Shown here piece by piece: positions 1 to 8,486 of a DNA stretch of 64,000 nucleotides. The stretch is from Spirochaetota bacterium (lineage in GTDB: Bacteria > Spirochaetota > UBA4802 > JAFGJZ01), in the NCBI GenBank assembly GCA_027858855.1, contig JAQIBV010000030.1, positions 62,001-126,000 on the forward strand, written 5' to 3'. A program made the translations under genes and the position numbers. Position 1 is the first letter of the stretch; every line of letters starts with the position of its first letter. Under the pieces are notes generated by a model, which saw only the letters and a program-made list of their open reading frames with translations, was not told the origin of the DNA and made no database searches.

Positions 1-962
1 GATGTACGCATCTTTTCTACGGTCTCTTCAACTGGTGCTGTGGCTGCTATGTGGGTTCTGCGTTCACGGTTAAGGGCCTGGGTTATTATCCTTGTTCTCT
101 TTGTCTCCTCTTCTGTGATTGCTAAAGGGAAAAGATGTCGCTCAAGGGCAATTGGCGAATGGATGAAAAGCAGAGCCTGGTTTATAGAAATTGTTGAATC
201 ATTTATTTGTATAGTTCGGATGCGTGTGCATTCTAAATCAATAGCATACCAGATGTCACGCCATGCTGGTGTTTCTGTTAAGAAAGTTTTTTGGGGCAAA
301 AGAAGGGATACCGTTTTTTCTGATTCAAGACTCGTTCGAGTCTCCTGTCGCAGTAAAGAGATTAAAGAGGCTTTCGATTTTTCTTTACCAACGACCTCTT
401 TTCTGAACTTCGAAAAGGTTATGGCTTTGACCTCTGCATAAATTTCAGGCTGTTTTTGTAGCAGTGTACTTAGAATCAGTTCGTAATTTAAACTTTTGGC
501 AAGCCGTGGTTGAACAGTCTTGTCGCTAATAAGCTTTTTTTCTTTATTGGTAAGGGTAGGGAAGAAATGGCTGATTTGCTGTGAAACCGACTCTTCAAAG
601 ATACCTGATGCTTGTGCAATTGCAGCAGGATCATGAAGAAGTTTAAGAGATAATCGTAAAAACTCGGAGGCAAAGATGGAGTCAAAACTGCTGTCAAATG
701 CAGACTTGATTCGGCTTTTATCCATCATAAGTTTAACCGTGCCTGGCTCTTCGTTCATGTCGGTAAAAAATGAGTTGCTTGAGCGAAGGTCGTATTCAAC
801 GGCTTCTGCTATTATCGGATAGAAGCTTTTTGACTCTATTTTGCTCTTCTGTTGGCTCAGATCGGTAACTCTCTTTTGCCACCAGGAAGCTCGTTCATTG
901 GCCTTAAGAGGTGAAATAACTGTAATAAGAGTTATAAAGAGGATCAGGTGTCTGATTTTCAT
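1..962 (-). CDS. exported protein of unknown function, 3' part outside window
   Basis: I read an uninterrupted minus-strand frame from an ATG at 962 to the left edge (about 320 codons, no stop), so the C-terminus lies outside the window. The protein begins with a clear signal peptide of about 21 residues: basic MKIR start, hydrophobic core, SPLKA cleavage-like end, and no lipobox Cys. It should therefore be periplasmic or surface located. The mature part is helical-looking, rich in Glu, Lys and Ser, with no catalytic motif I recognise. It is divergent from the NYN gene, with a 182-base gap holding both promoters. The plus-strand frame at 40-441 is its antisense shadow. Function unknown. Confidence 0.6.
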   Translation of the reverse strand, partial: MKIRHLILFITLITVISPLKANERASWWQKRVTDLSQQKSKIESKSFYPIIAEAVEYDLRSSNSFFTDMNEEPGTVKLMMDKSRIKSAFDSSFDSIFASEFLRLSLKLLHDPAAIAQASGIFEESVSQQISHFFPTLTNKEKKLISDKTVQPRLAKSLNYELILSTLLQKQPEIYAEVKAITFSKFRKEVVGKEKSKASLISLLRQETRTSLESEKTVSLLLPQKTFLTETPAWRDIWYAIDLECTRIRTIQINDSTISINQALLFIHSPIALERHLFPLAITEEETKRTRIITQALNRERRTHIAATAPVEETVEKMRT

Positions 963-1144
963 GGTACGCTCCTGTGTCTGCAACCGGGTCTGGTATAGGG
1001 CTTTTGGATAAGAAGCCTCTATATGAATGTCGGATAGTTCTGTGAATTGGTGAAGAGAATAAGGCATAAGTATAATCTGTTTGACAGATGACGAATAAAT
1101 GAGTCTGATAACGGGATAAATTTAAGAATCAGAGGAGTAATAAC

Positions 1145-1876
1145 GTGCGTGCAGCAATTTTTATTGACGGAGCATACTTTCTAAATTTTTACAAAAAATA
1201 CGATGCGGTTCCCAAATACGAAGATCTTGTTGATTATTTTTTAAAACCGCTTCGAAAAACAGCTCAGCTTGACCTTTTACGCTGTTATTTCTATTATTGT
1301 GCGCCCTGGATGTCTGTCGATCCAAGTGATAGCGAAAAAAGACGTATGGAAGAGCATGATATCTTCATGGAGGAGATAGACAAGCTGGAACGCTGGTCAG
1401 TGCGTTTGGGAAAATTGCGTCGCCGCTGGGATGGTCATAAGGAGCTTTTTGAGCAGAAACGGGTGGATGTCCTTCTGTCTGTGGATATGGTACGCCATTC
1501 AGCTGCTGGACATATACAGCATGCAATTGTCGTTGCCGGTGACAGTGATTTTATTCCAGCCGTCGAGGCCACTAAAGAGTCGGGCGCTACCGTAACACTC
1601 TGGTATGGTGATGAAAATACCGTTCATAAGGATCTGGTCAGTCTTGCTGATTGTGTGAATCAGATGAACATAAAGAAGATCCCGAGGCAGAAGATAAAGG
1701 CTTCTAAAAAAATGGAAAAGCAGCGCGAAATGCTTAAACAAAAACAGCAGGAAGCGCCAGTAGTTCCGGTTGTCGCACCTGTAAGAAAGAATACCGGAAA
1801 TAAACGCAGCTATTCAAAACGACGCAGAAGTCCTAACAGTTCGAACAGTTCTAATATAAACAATTCAAATAGTTAA
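1145..1876 (+). CDS. NYN-domain (LabA/DUF88-like) putative RNase
   Basis: This 243-residue protein starts with GTG behind an AGGAG at 1133-1137. It carries a PIN-like NYN fold: acidic FIDGAYF at residue 6 (Asp8), a central VDVLLSVDM segment near 114, and AGDSDF near 133. These are the conserved Asp clusters expected to bind metal in NYN/LabA nucleases. After about residue 185 the chain becomes basic and low-complexity, ending in an Asn/Ser-rich tail that looks like a disordered RNA- or protein-binding extension. Family members are predicted or shown to cut RNA; the target here is unknown. It converges on the PAP2-like gene, and the two stop codons overlap by 4 bases. Confidence 0.8.
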   Translation: MRAAIFIDGAYFLNFYKKYDAVPKYEDLVDYFLKPLRKTAQLDLLRCYFYYCAPWMSVDPSDSEKRRMEEHDIFMEEIDKLERWSVRLGKLRRRWDGHKELFEQKRVDVLLSVDMVRHSAAGHIQHAIVVAGDSDFIPAVEATKESGATVTLWYGDENTVHKDLVSLADCVNQMNIKKIPRQKIKASKKMEKQREMLKQKQQEAPVVPVVAPVRKNTGNKRSYSKRRRSPNSSNSSNINNSNS

Positions 1877-2748
1877 TCTTTATTTTCTGGAAATTGTTTT
1901 AAGAATTCAATCAGGACTTCGTTGAAAGGTCTGGTTTTACCCTCATTTACAAATTTTCTATAAAGCGTTTTCATGTGCTCGCAAACGGCTTCCCTGTCTG
2001 AAACTCGGGGGAGCCGGTTTACAAATAGAGTCTCGATAAAATCCTCTCCGTAACTTTTTTCGAACCCCGGAAAAAGACTTCGCATAACAAATAGCGCAGC
2101 AGGAATGCAGTTAGTGCTGTGTTGTTTAACGTAAAGCACGCTTTCTGTAATAAGGCGGGCTCTCTCTTCCAGGAATAGTTTCATCTCGATAACCGACTCG
2201 TCATCCTGGCGTGAAACAGCCAGTTGATTGATGCGCGGAATGAGCGCGTATGCCGCCCATGTTACAACCATGACATGCAGGCTGGGCAGGCAGTTTAGAT
2301 GCGGATCGGTTTTGTGAATAAGCGCAAAGGTGAGATCACCTTTAACCGGGGGAGGGCGATCCGTTGTCGATTGAATGACACGGTACACAGATGACGCCGA
2401 GAGGTAGAGCGCTTTAAGTTCAGATAAAGAGTCAGCTATCAGACGCGAGGCCTCTCTTCCGAATGCGCGATACATCCAGGTGAGCGTAAAAACCCAGAGG
2501 TGGATGAAGCGAATGTAGACAGAGACCCACTCCGGTGCGAAGGGAATTGATCTGTCGGTCGGATGGTCGATTCGCACATAGGGTTGCCGTTTTTTTTTCG
2601 GTCGTAATGATGACTGTATATAGAAGAAATCCCGAATAATTACTCCGACAGTTGGAATTGCTGCTCGGCATATTCGCGGAGAACTTATAATCATCAGAAT
2701 CGTATGTAGCGCATTGGTTGAGTGAAATGAGGGCAGTTTTTTTTTCAT
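1873..2748 (-). CDS. PAP2-superfamily-like membrane protein
   Basis: This 291-residue protein has several hydrophobic stretches and two segments typical of PAP2/lipid phosphotransferase relatives. Upstream is an IDHPTDRSIPFAP-WVSVYI stretch (residues 60-79), which precedes the catalytic region in the inositol-phosphoceramide-synthase-like branch. PSLH at 155-158 corresponds to motif C2. The usual motif C3, with its catalytic His and following Asp, is represented by VLYVKQHST at 204-212, where His210 remains but the usual Asp is Asn213. It may be a phospholipid-phosphate phosphatase or head-group transferase, or an inactive relative. It begins ATG with AAAAAACTG after it, 34 bases upstream of which the BMP-family gene ends, so the two are probably cotranscribed. 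Confidence 0.55.
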   Translation of the reverse strand: MKKKLPSFHSTNALHTILMIISSPRICRAAIPTVGVIIRDFFYIQSSLRPKKKRQPYVRIDHPTDRSIPFAPEWVSVYIRFIHLWVFTLTWMYRAFGREASRLIADSLSELKALYLSASSVYRVIQSTTDRPPPVKGDLTFALIHKTDPHLNCLPSLHVMVVTWAAYALIPRINQLAVSRQDDESVIEMKLFLEERARLITESVLYVKQHSTNCIPAALFVMRSLFPGFEKSYGEDFIETLFVNRLPRVSDREAVCEHMKTLYRKFVNEGKTRPFNEVLIEFLKQFPENKD

Positions 2749-2782
2749 CAGGCTGTCTCTTTAGTTCGTTAGTGGCGGTTTA

Positions 2783-4753
2783 TCAATCAGGTGAGCCGGC
2801 GTTAAACTGCTCAGTAAGAGGGTCGTGAATTTCTGTCTTATCCAGAATGGGGATGTCTCCCTCTACGTTTTGCACAAACCAGTTCATTTTGACTATGTGC
2901 GAGCGTGAACCGCTTTCCCCATCAGGAATACGGATAATACCATCCCGGTCAAAAACAGGCCCTTCGAATATTGAAAATTCGTCCTGAATAATCATTTTAC
3001 GCATGAACTCAATAAATTTCTGGTTTTCGCGTGAAACAAGTGTCGTTGAGTAAAAGATGTCAACAAGCCCCGAGTTTATGCCCCACCAGAAGTTTACCGG
3101 GCGTGAATCGGTTTTGCCACCTTCAAAAAACAGTTTCCAGGTATCATTGAGAATATTCGTAATTATTTTTTCGTAAAAGACTCCCCAGTGCCAAATTGGT
3201 ATTGCATAGTGCTTAAACGGTTCGTACTGCCCAGTGGCTTCATCTTTTTTTGTCGAAAACAGACCATAGGCCTTTTTCTTGCTTTTCAGTATTGGAAGAT
3301 CATCCTGGCTGATCAGGTCAACACCCATTTCGGATAACTCCTGGGCTCCCTGAAAAGAGAGTGACTCGTTTTCCCAGCGGTACATCCAGCGGACATAAAC
3401 CTTCGCTCGTGGATTAACCATGGCGGCCCCCATTGCAAAGGCGTTTATGCTGCTGATTACCTCTGGTATCGGATACGAGGCAACGTAACCTATTTTGTCG
3501 CTTTTGGTTAATGAACCTGCAAGGATACCCATTAAAAAACGGACTTCATGAATTCGACCGAAGAAGGAGCGGACATTTTTAGATGAATCCTCACCCGAAC
3601 AGTTGAAAAACTTGATCTTCGGGTACTCAATTGCAGCCTTAAGTGTTGCGTTTTTGAAAGTGGGTGATGTTGTGAAGATGACATCCAGTTTTTTATCAGC
3701 CAGCTTGCAGATATAGTCATAGGCGGTTTCGTCTTGCGGAACATCATCTATGAGTACTGTTTCGACCTTTGAGCCAAGCATGCTGATAATATGCTGCCGT
3801 CCCTGCTCCTGAGAGTTGGTCCATCCGGAGGTCTCGGCTGATTTTGCGTATATGAAGCCGATTTTGAGTTTCTTGTTTGTCATGCGCTTGGCAATTTGAT
3901 TGATGACATTCGAGCAGCCTTGTCTTGCCGGTTCGGTTATCTCGTTAACCTCGTTGCTGTTAAGCGTTTCAAATTCTGGAAATAGCTTTTTTATAAGAAC
4001 TCGATGTTTGCTTTCGGTAATCTCGTCAGGAATGCCATACAGGTCAAGAAACTGTAAAAGGGCATCGGCTGTCGTAATATCTATCCGATCTCCGTCAAGA
4101 TCATGGAAAATTCTGGAGAAGGGCATGTAGATGTTCGAAAAAAAACTCTGATATTTATTAACATTGATAAGTAGTTTTGGTTTGTATTTTGAAAGGTGCT
4201 CAAGAAGTCGGGGAAATCGTCCCGGCCGTGAGAACCAGATTGTGAATATATGGGTAATTTTGTTGAACTCAAGAAATTCGTAATAGATGGTGTTAGTCAT
4301 GTCAGAGGGGTCACGCTTGGGTATGATCCTGCGGACTTCTGCGTTGATTGAATAGGCTTTGTTGAACTTCAGTACTGAAACCCGTTTGTTACCTTCACGG
4401 ACGTAGAACCAGTTTAAATATTCATACACCGAGATGCTATCGCGTATGCCTTCCGCCAGATGCGATTCGAAGAGTGTCATCCATTTTCCGGCAAATTCAG
4501 TATTCAGCTCCTGAATGGGGTAAAAATTCCGTGAAAAAGCTGTAGCCCTTGAATGCGAGGATGTCCCGATTATCTTTTTCAATGGAATTTCGAAGGTGCC
4601 GATATTATTTTCAGAAACAATGTCGGTATGATTTATAAGCCCGTCAAGTGCGGGCAGGTAGCCCGAGCCCCCGTCGGAGACCCGCTTCATGAAATTTGTC
4701 TTCGCTGATTTTACTGCCGAACGGTATATTTCTACTGTTGTTTCGTTATACAT
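2783..4753 (-). CDS. BMP/PnrA-family protein with N-terminal cytosolic domain
   Basis: The C-terminal half (about residues 290-600) is a BMP/PnrA periplasmic-binding fold: a KLKIGFIYAK first strand, ISMLG, LDVIFTTSPTF, and a long GIDG-type ligand region including FFGRIHEVRFLMGILAG. The N-terminal 280 residues form the domain seen in long signal-less BMP proteins, with EYLNWFYVREGNKRVSVLKF and IIPKRDP. I chose ATG 4753 (656 aa) because AGGAG lies 8 bases upstream and the family starts here; an in-frame ATG at 4921 would add 56 unlike residues. With this start there is no signal peptide, so it is probably a cytoplasmic nucleoside or sugar sensor rather than a transporter lipoprotein. That role is inferred. 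Confidence 0.75.
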   Translation of the reverse strand: MYNETTVEIYRSAVKSAKTNFMKRVSDGGSGYLPALDGLINHTDIVSENNIGTFEIPLKKIIGTSSHSRATAFSRNFYPIQELNTEFAGKWMTLFESHLAEGIRDSISVYEYLNWFYVREGNKRVSVLKFNKAYSINAEVRRIIPKRDPSDMTNTIYYEFLEFNKITHIFTIWFSRPGRFPRLLEHLSKYKPKLLINVNKYQSFFSNIYMPFSRIFHDLDGDRIDITTADALLQFLDLYGIPDEITESKHRVLIKKLFPEFETLNSNEVNEITEPARQGCSNVINQIAKRMTNKKLKIGFIYAKSAETSGWTNSQEQGRQHIISMLGSKVETVLIDDVPQDETAYDYICKLADKKLDVIFTTSPTFKNATLKAAIEYPKIKFFNCSGEDSSKNVRSFFGRIHEVRFLMGILAGSLTKSDKIGYVASYPIPEVISSINAFAMGAAMVNPRAKVYVRWMYRWENESLSFQGAQELSEMGVDLISQDDLPILKSKKKAYGLFSTKKDEATGQYEPFKHYAIPIWHWGVFYEKIITNILNDTWKLFFEGGKTDSRPVNFWWGINSGLVDIFYSTTLVSRENQKFIEFMRKMIIQDEFSIFEGPVFDRDGIIRIPDGESGSRSHIVKMNWFVQNVEGDIPILDKTEIHDPLTEQFNAGSPD

Positions 4754-5189
4754 ATTTGGTACTCCTGATAACCGAAAGTAAGAACTGTACGGTCGGTAAC
4801 GGACGATATATCTGTTACCATTTGAATTGCAGGTATTGATCAGGTTGTCAACACTTTTCAAAAAGATTAGGAAGAAGTTGCGTTGGCTCAGTTTGGACCG
4901 ATCAGATAACCGGTTAAACAACCGGTTGTATCGGTCAATATGCTTTTTTTTTAGCAGGTATTATGAAGTTTTTGATTATCTGCTAATATACTATTTTTTT
5001 TTATTTACAAATAACAGTAATGAAACGATTTAGACCCTGTTGCACGTATCTCGCCGGAATGACCTCCTGATTATCCCCGTTAGAATACGTTACTGATTTC
5101 TATAAAATATTTTTTAAAGAGCTTATTGCTTTTGGTCAAATGCTTGAATTATGGAAATAAACATAAATGAAGAAGTGTAAAAGGAAATT

Positions 5190-6992
5190 ATGAAAAAGAT
5201 TAAAAATGTTGCGATTATTGCTCATGTTGACCATGGGAAAACCACCCTCATTGATGCTCTGTTGCGGCAGTCAGGCCTGTACCGAGATAACCAGACAATT
5301 GATGAACGTGTTATGGATTCAAACGATATAGAGAAGGAACGTGGTATTACGATATTTTCGAAAAATGCCTCGATTCCTTATAAAGATATAAAGATAAACA
5401 TAGTCGATACTCCAGGGCACGCCGACTTCGGGGGAGAGGTTCAACGGATTATAAAGATGGTCGATTCTGTTCTTCTGGTTGTGGATGCTTTTGAAGGCCC
5501 CATGCCTCAGACCAGATATGTTCTGAAGAAGGCGCTCTCTGAAGGGCACTGCCCGATAGTTGTTATTAACAAGATAGACCGTCCCGATGCGCAACCTGAA
5601 ACTGTTGTTGATAAGGTTTTTGACCTATTTGTCGAACTGCAGGCTGCCGATAACCAGCTTGACTTCCCGGTTATATTCGCCTCTGCGAAAGATGGTGTTG
5701 CTCACAAGGCCCTGTATGATGAGGGCAATGACATGGTTCCGCTTTTTAATGCCATAGTAGAGCATGTTAAAGAGCCAGAGGGGGATGAGTCATTACCGTT
5801 TCAGTTTCTGGTATCGGCTATTGATTATGATAATTATATCGGACGTTTGTGTACCGGTAAAATAGCTAACGGAGTTTTACGTGCGGGTGATGATGTTTGT
5901 CACATCGGTGCAGATGATGTTCAGAAGCGTTTCAGGGTAACCAAGCTTCTTGCGTATCAGGGATTGCAGCGTGTAGAGGTTGCGGAGGCCTTTGCCGGTG
6001 ATGTAGTTACAATTGCTGGAATTGATGAGATATCGCTTGGCGATACTCTTTGTGATATTGAGAATCCCATTAAGCTCGAGTCTATTTCGATTGATGAGCC
6101 GACTATAGCGATGACCTTTTCAGTAAATGATTCGCCTTTTATGGGGCGCGAGGGCGACTTTGTCAGCTCACGCCACCTGACCGAACGGTTGAACAAAGAG
6201 CTGAAGAACAATGTGAGTATGCGTGTAGAGAAGTCCCATCAGAAGGACTCATACGTGGTGAAAGGGCGTGGAGAACTGCAACTTTCCATATTGATCGAGA
6301 ATATGCGGCGTGAAGGGTATGAGTTCCAGGTTTCGCGGCCACAGGTTATTATGCAGGAAGTTGATGGAAAAAAATGCGAGCCGATTGAGCATGCTGTTAT
6401 CGATGTTGCCGATGAGTTTACAGGTGTTGTGATTGAGAAGATGGGCTTGAGAAAGGCCGAGTTGATGGGAATGAACCAGGGAATTGATGGTTACAGTCGT
6501 CTTGAATTCAAGGTGCCTGCTCGTGGTCTTATCGGTTTTCGAAATGAATTTTTAACAGAAACCAAGGGCACCGGAATTTTAAATCATTCGTTTCACAGCT
6601 ATGAACCATTTAAGGGCGCGCTTGCTTCCAGAAGCCGTGGTGTTCTGGTTGCAATGGAGGCCGGTATTTCGGCAGCCTATGCCATCTTCAACCTTCAAGA
6701 TCGAGGGATCTTTTTTATCGATCCGGGTACGGAGGTTTATGAGGGAATGATAGTTGGAGAGCATAACCGTGATAGTGACTTAGTAGTTAATATCTGTAAA
6801 ACAAAGAAGTTAACAAACATGCGAGCCTCTGGTTCTGACGAGAATGTGCGCATTGCCCCTGCAAGGAAATTTTCGCTAGAGCAGGCGCTCGAATACATTC
6901 AGGATGATGAATTGCTTGAAATAACACCACAAAATGTGCGTCTTCGCAAAAAAATTCTTAACGAAAGTAACCGCCGTAAAGCGGCAAAGTAG
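5190..6992 (+). CDS. typA: translational GTPase TypA/BipA
   Basis: The 600-residue length is normal for TypA/BipA, a ribosome-associated GTPase needed in stress and in 50S assembly. G1 is AHVDHGKTT at 11-19, the switch I/G2 threonine is in RGIT at 51-54, G3 is DTPGH at 73-77 and G4 is NKID near 126. EF-G-like domains III and V and the TypA-specific C-terminal domain follow, including GLIGFRNEFLT and an arginine-rich NVRLRKK end. An AGGA ribosome site sits 7 bases before ATG 5190. The gene stands alone, with a very strong hairpin 22 bases after its stop. Confidence 0.97.
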   Translation: MKKIKNVAIIAHVDHGKTTLIDALLRQSGLYRDNQTIDERVMDSNDIEKERGITIFSKNASIPYKDIKINIVDTPGHADFGGEVQRIIKMVDSVLLVVDAFEGPMPQTRYVLKKALSEGHCPIVVINKIDRPDAQPETVVDKVFDLFVELQAADNQLDFPVIFASAKDGVAHKALYDEGNDMVPLFNAIVEHVKEPEGDESLPFQFLVSAIDYDNYIGRLCTGKIANGVLRAGDDVCHIGADDVQKRFRVTKLLAYQGLQRVEVAEAFAGDVVTIAGIDEISLGDTLCDIENPIKLESISIDEPTIAMTFSVNDSPFMGREGDFVSSRHLTERLNKELKNNVSMRVEKSHQKDSYVVKGRGELQLSILIENMRREGYEFQVSRPQVIMQEVDGKKCEPIEHAVIDVADEFTGVVIEKMGLRKAELMGMNQGIDGYSRLEFKVPARGLIGFRNEFLTETKGTGILNHSFHSYEPFKGALASRSRGVLVAMEAGISAAYAIFNLQDRGIFFIDPGTEVYEGMIVGEHNRDSDLVVNICKTKKLTNMRASGSDENVRIAPARKFSLEQALEYIQDDELLEITPQNVRLRKKILNESNRRKAAK

Positions 6993-7014
6993 CTATAAAC
7001 ATCCATATTAACCA

Positions 7015-7062
7015 TTTTCATACAAAACAGGTAGCGGTAACGCTACCTGTTTTGTATGAAAA
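7015..7062. terminator. 22-bp perfect hairpin after typA
   Basis: Arms 7015-7036 and 7041-7062 are perfectly complementary around a GTAA loop. The core is ACAGGTAGCG/CGCTACCTGT and the outer parts are A/T rich, so either strand gives a hairpin followed by a U-rich tract. It lies just after the typA stop at 6992 and probably ends its transcript. The stem is longer than usual for an intrinsic terminator. Confidence 0.8.
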
Positions 7063-7129
7063 GCCTGAAAACCTCATATACCGATTCTAACTTCAAACTC
7101 AAAAGATACATACATAAACGTTAATTCTA

Positions 7130-7158
7130 TTGACTAATAAATGCGATAACAGAATAAT
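7130..7158 (+). promoter_or_regulatory. sigma-70-like promoter of the xylF operon
   Basis: TTGACT at 7130-7135 and AATAAT at 7153-7158 are separated by 17 bases. The expected start near 7165 falls at the first base of the long hairpin at 7166-7206, so the messenger would begin with that stem. Confidence 0.6.
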
Positions 7159-7165
7159 TATCAGA

Positions 7166-7263
7166 ATGGTTTTCCTTCCCCGCCTCTGGCGGGGAAGGAA
7201 AACCATTGATTTCTGAATACATATGCAGAAATCAATGATTTAGTTTTTCGGGGCAACCCGAAA
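7166..7263 (+). promoter_or_regulatory. structured 5' leader of xylF (three consecutive stems)
   Basis: Three inverted repeats lie end to end between the promoter and the ribosome site. A 19-bp perfect stem with a TCT loop occupies 7166-7206 (GGTTTTCC.../...GGAAAACC). An 11-bp stem pairs ATTGATTTCTG at 7205-7215 with CAGAAATCAAT near 7226-7236. A 7-bp stem TTTCGGG/CCCGAAA with a GCAA tetraloop is at 7246-7263. None has a typical U-run terminator before the gene. They may stabilise the mRNA, bind a regulator or form a cis-acting RNA switch. I do not recognise a known riboswitch class. Confidence 0.55.
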
Positions 7264-7278
7264 GAATTGGGAGTTCTA

Positions 7279-8325
7279 ATGTTGAAAAATATTAAGCCAT
7301 TTATATATCTGCTGGTTCTGTGTGGGATAGTTTTATCTCTTCTTTCATGTAACAGGAAGAGTGATCCCAAAACACTTAAGATTGGTCTTTCTATGGATAC
7401 ACTCAAAGAAGAGAGGTGGCAGAAGGACCGTGATATATTTATGGCCACAGTCAAATCAATGGGTGGTGAAATTATTGTACAGGCAGCTCAGGGTGATGAT
7501 GCAACCCAGATTTCACAGTGTGAGAACCTGATTACACAGGGTGTCGATGTCCTTGTGATCATTCCTCATAACGGCGAAGCCATGGCTCTCGCGGTGAAAA
7601 AGGCGCATGAAGCCGGTATTCCGGTTCTTGCCTATGATAGGCTTATTATGAACTGTGATCTTGATATTTATATCTCATTTGATAATGTAAAAGTGGGCGA
7701 ATTGCAGGCAACTGAAATAGTCAAGCTGGTGCCGGAAGGAAACTATGTCTACATCGGGGGGGCTCCTACTGATAATAATGCGCTCTTGTTCAGGCAGGGC
7801 GCAATGAATATTCTTCAGCCGCTTATTAAAAGGGGTGATATTAATCTTGTATTTGATCAGTTTTCGGATGATTGGTCTGCATCTGTGGCTCAGAAACACA
7901 TGGAAAACGCACTTACAAAGAATGATAACAACATTGATGCTGTTATTGCAGCAAATGATGCCACTGCCGGTGGCGCTGTTCAGGCTCTTTCCGAACAGGG
8001 GCTTGTCGGTAAGGTTCCTATTTCCGGGCAGGATGCCGACATTGCTGGTTGTATGCGGATCGTAGAGGGAACACAGTCAATGACGGTGTACAAATCCATT
8101 TCTGCCATTGCAACAGAGTCTGCAAAGGTTGCCATGATAATGGCAGAAGGCCGGGTAGTTTTAACAAACAACACCGTTAATAATAATAAAATAGATGTTC
8201 CTTCGCTTCTTTTGACCCCTGTTGCTGTAACAAAAGATAATATGAAAGAAATTGTAATTAAGGACGGTTATCATAAGCTTGAAGATGTCTATAAAAATGT
8301 ACCGAAGAACCAGTGGCAGAACTGA
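7279..8325 (+). CDS. xylF: sugar ABC transporter substrate-binding lipoprotein, XylF-like
   Basis: A 348-residue type I periplasmic binding protein of the D-xylose family. The lipoprotein signal ends at LLSC with Cys24. The mature protein follows the XylF pattern: KIGLSMDTL-EERW near residue 34, DVLVIIPHNG, the family mark YDRLI, YISFDNVKVGE, GGAPTDNNA, ANDATAGGA and SGQDADIAG. It should capture xylose or a related monosaccharide and deliver it to XylH. I chose ATG 7279 behind GGGAG at 7269-7273; an upstream in-frame TTG has no ribosome site. The stop TGA overlaps the ATG of a 53-codon frame at 8325. Confidence 0.9.
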   Translation: MLKNIKPFIYLLVLCGIVLSLLSCNRKSDPKTLKIGLSMDTLKEERWQKDRDIFMATVKSMGGEIIVQAAQGDDATQISQCENLITQGVDVLVIIPHNGEAMALAVKKAHEAGIPVLAYDRLIMNCDLDIYISFDNVKVGELQATEIVKLVPEGNYVYIGGAPTDNNALLFRQGAMNILQPLIKRGDINLVFDQFSDDWSASVAQKHMENALTKNDNNIDAVIAANDATAGGAVQALSEQGLVGKVPISGQDADIAGCMRIVEGTQSMTVYKSISAIATESAKVAMIMAEGRVVLTNNTVNNNKIDVPSLLLTPVAVTKDNMKEIVIKDGYHKLEDVYKNVPKNQWQN

Positions 8326-8486
8326 TGCATAAAGATAATGGCGGAGAAGCGTGTATATTGAGAAGTTTTTCCAAAGCAGGGAAGTTTTTTGATATGATAG
8401 GGCAGAATAGACAGACCTATTCGCAAAAAGCGATAAACCTTGCCTGCAGACCGGGTGTAATACGAGGAGGAGATGCCAATGAATAG
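8325..8486 (+). CDS. candidate 53-codon ORF between xylF and xylH
   Basis: An open frame starts at the ATG that overlaps the xylF stop (TGATG) and ends with TAG at 8484-8486, a few bases inside xylH. Both junctions look like translational coupling, and the frame fills the place where xylG is normally found. The product (MHKDNGGEAC... ending GGDANE) resembles nothing I know and has no Walker motif. It may be a small protein, a coupling leader or chance. A 53-codon gap without stops is not rare by chance, so support is weak. Confidence 0.3.
   Translation: MHKDNGGEACILRSFSKAGKFFDMIGQNRQTYSQKAINLACRPGVIRGGDANE

Noticed and set aside
40-441. Plus-strand open frame of 133 codons
   Set aside because: It is antisense to the exported-protein frame that runs from 962 to the left edge; no ribosome site and atypical composition.
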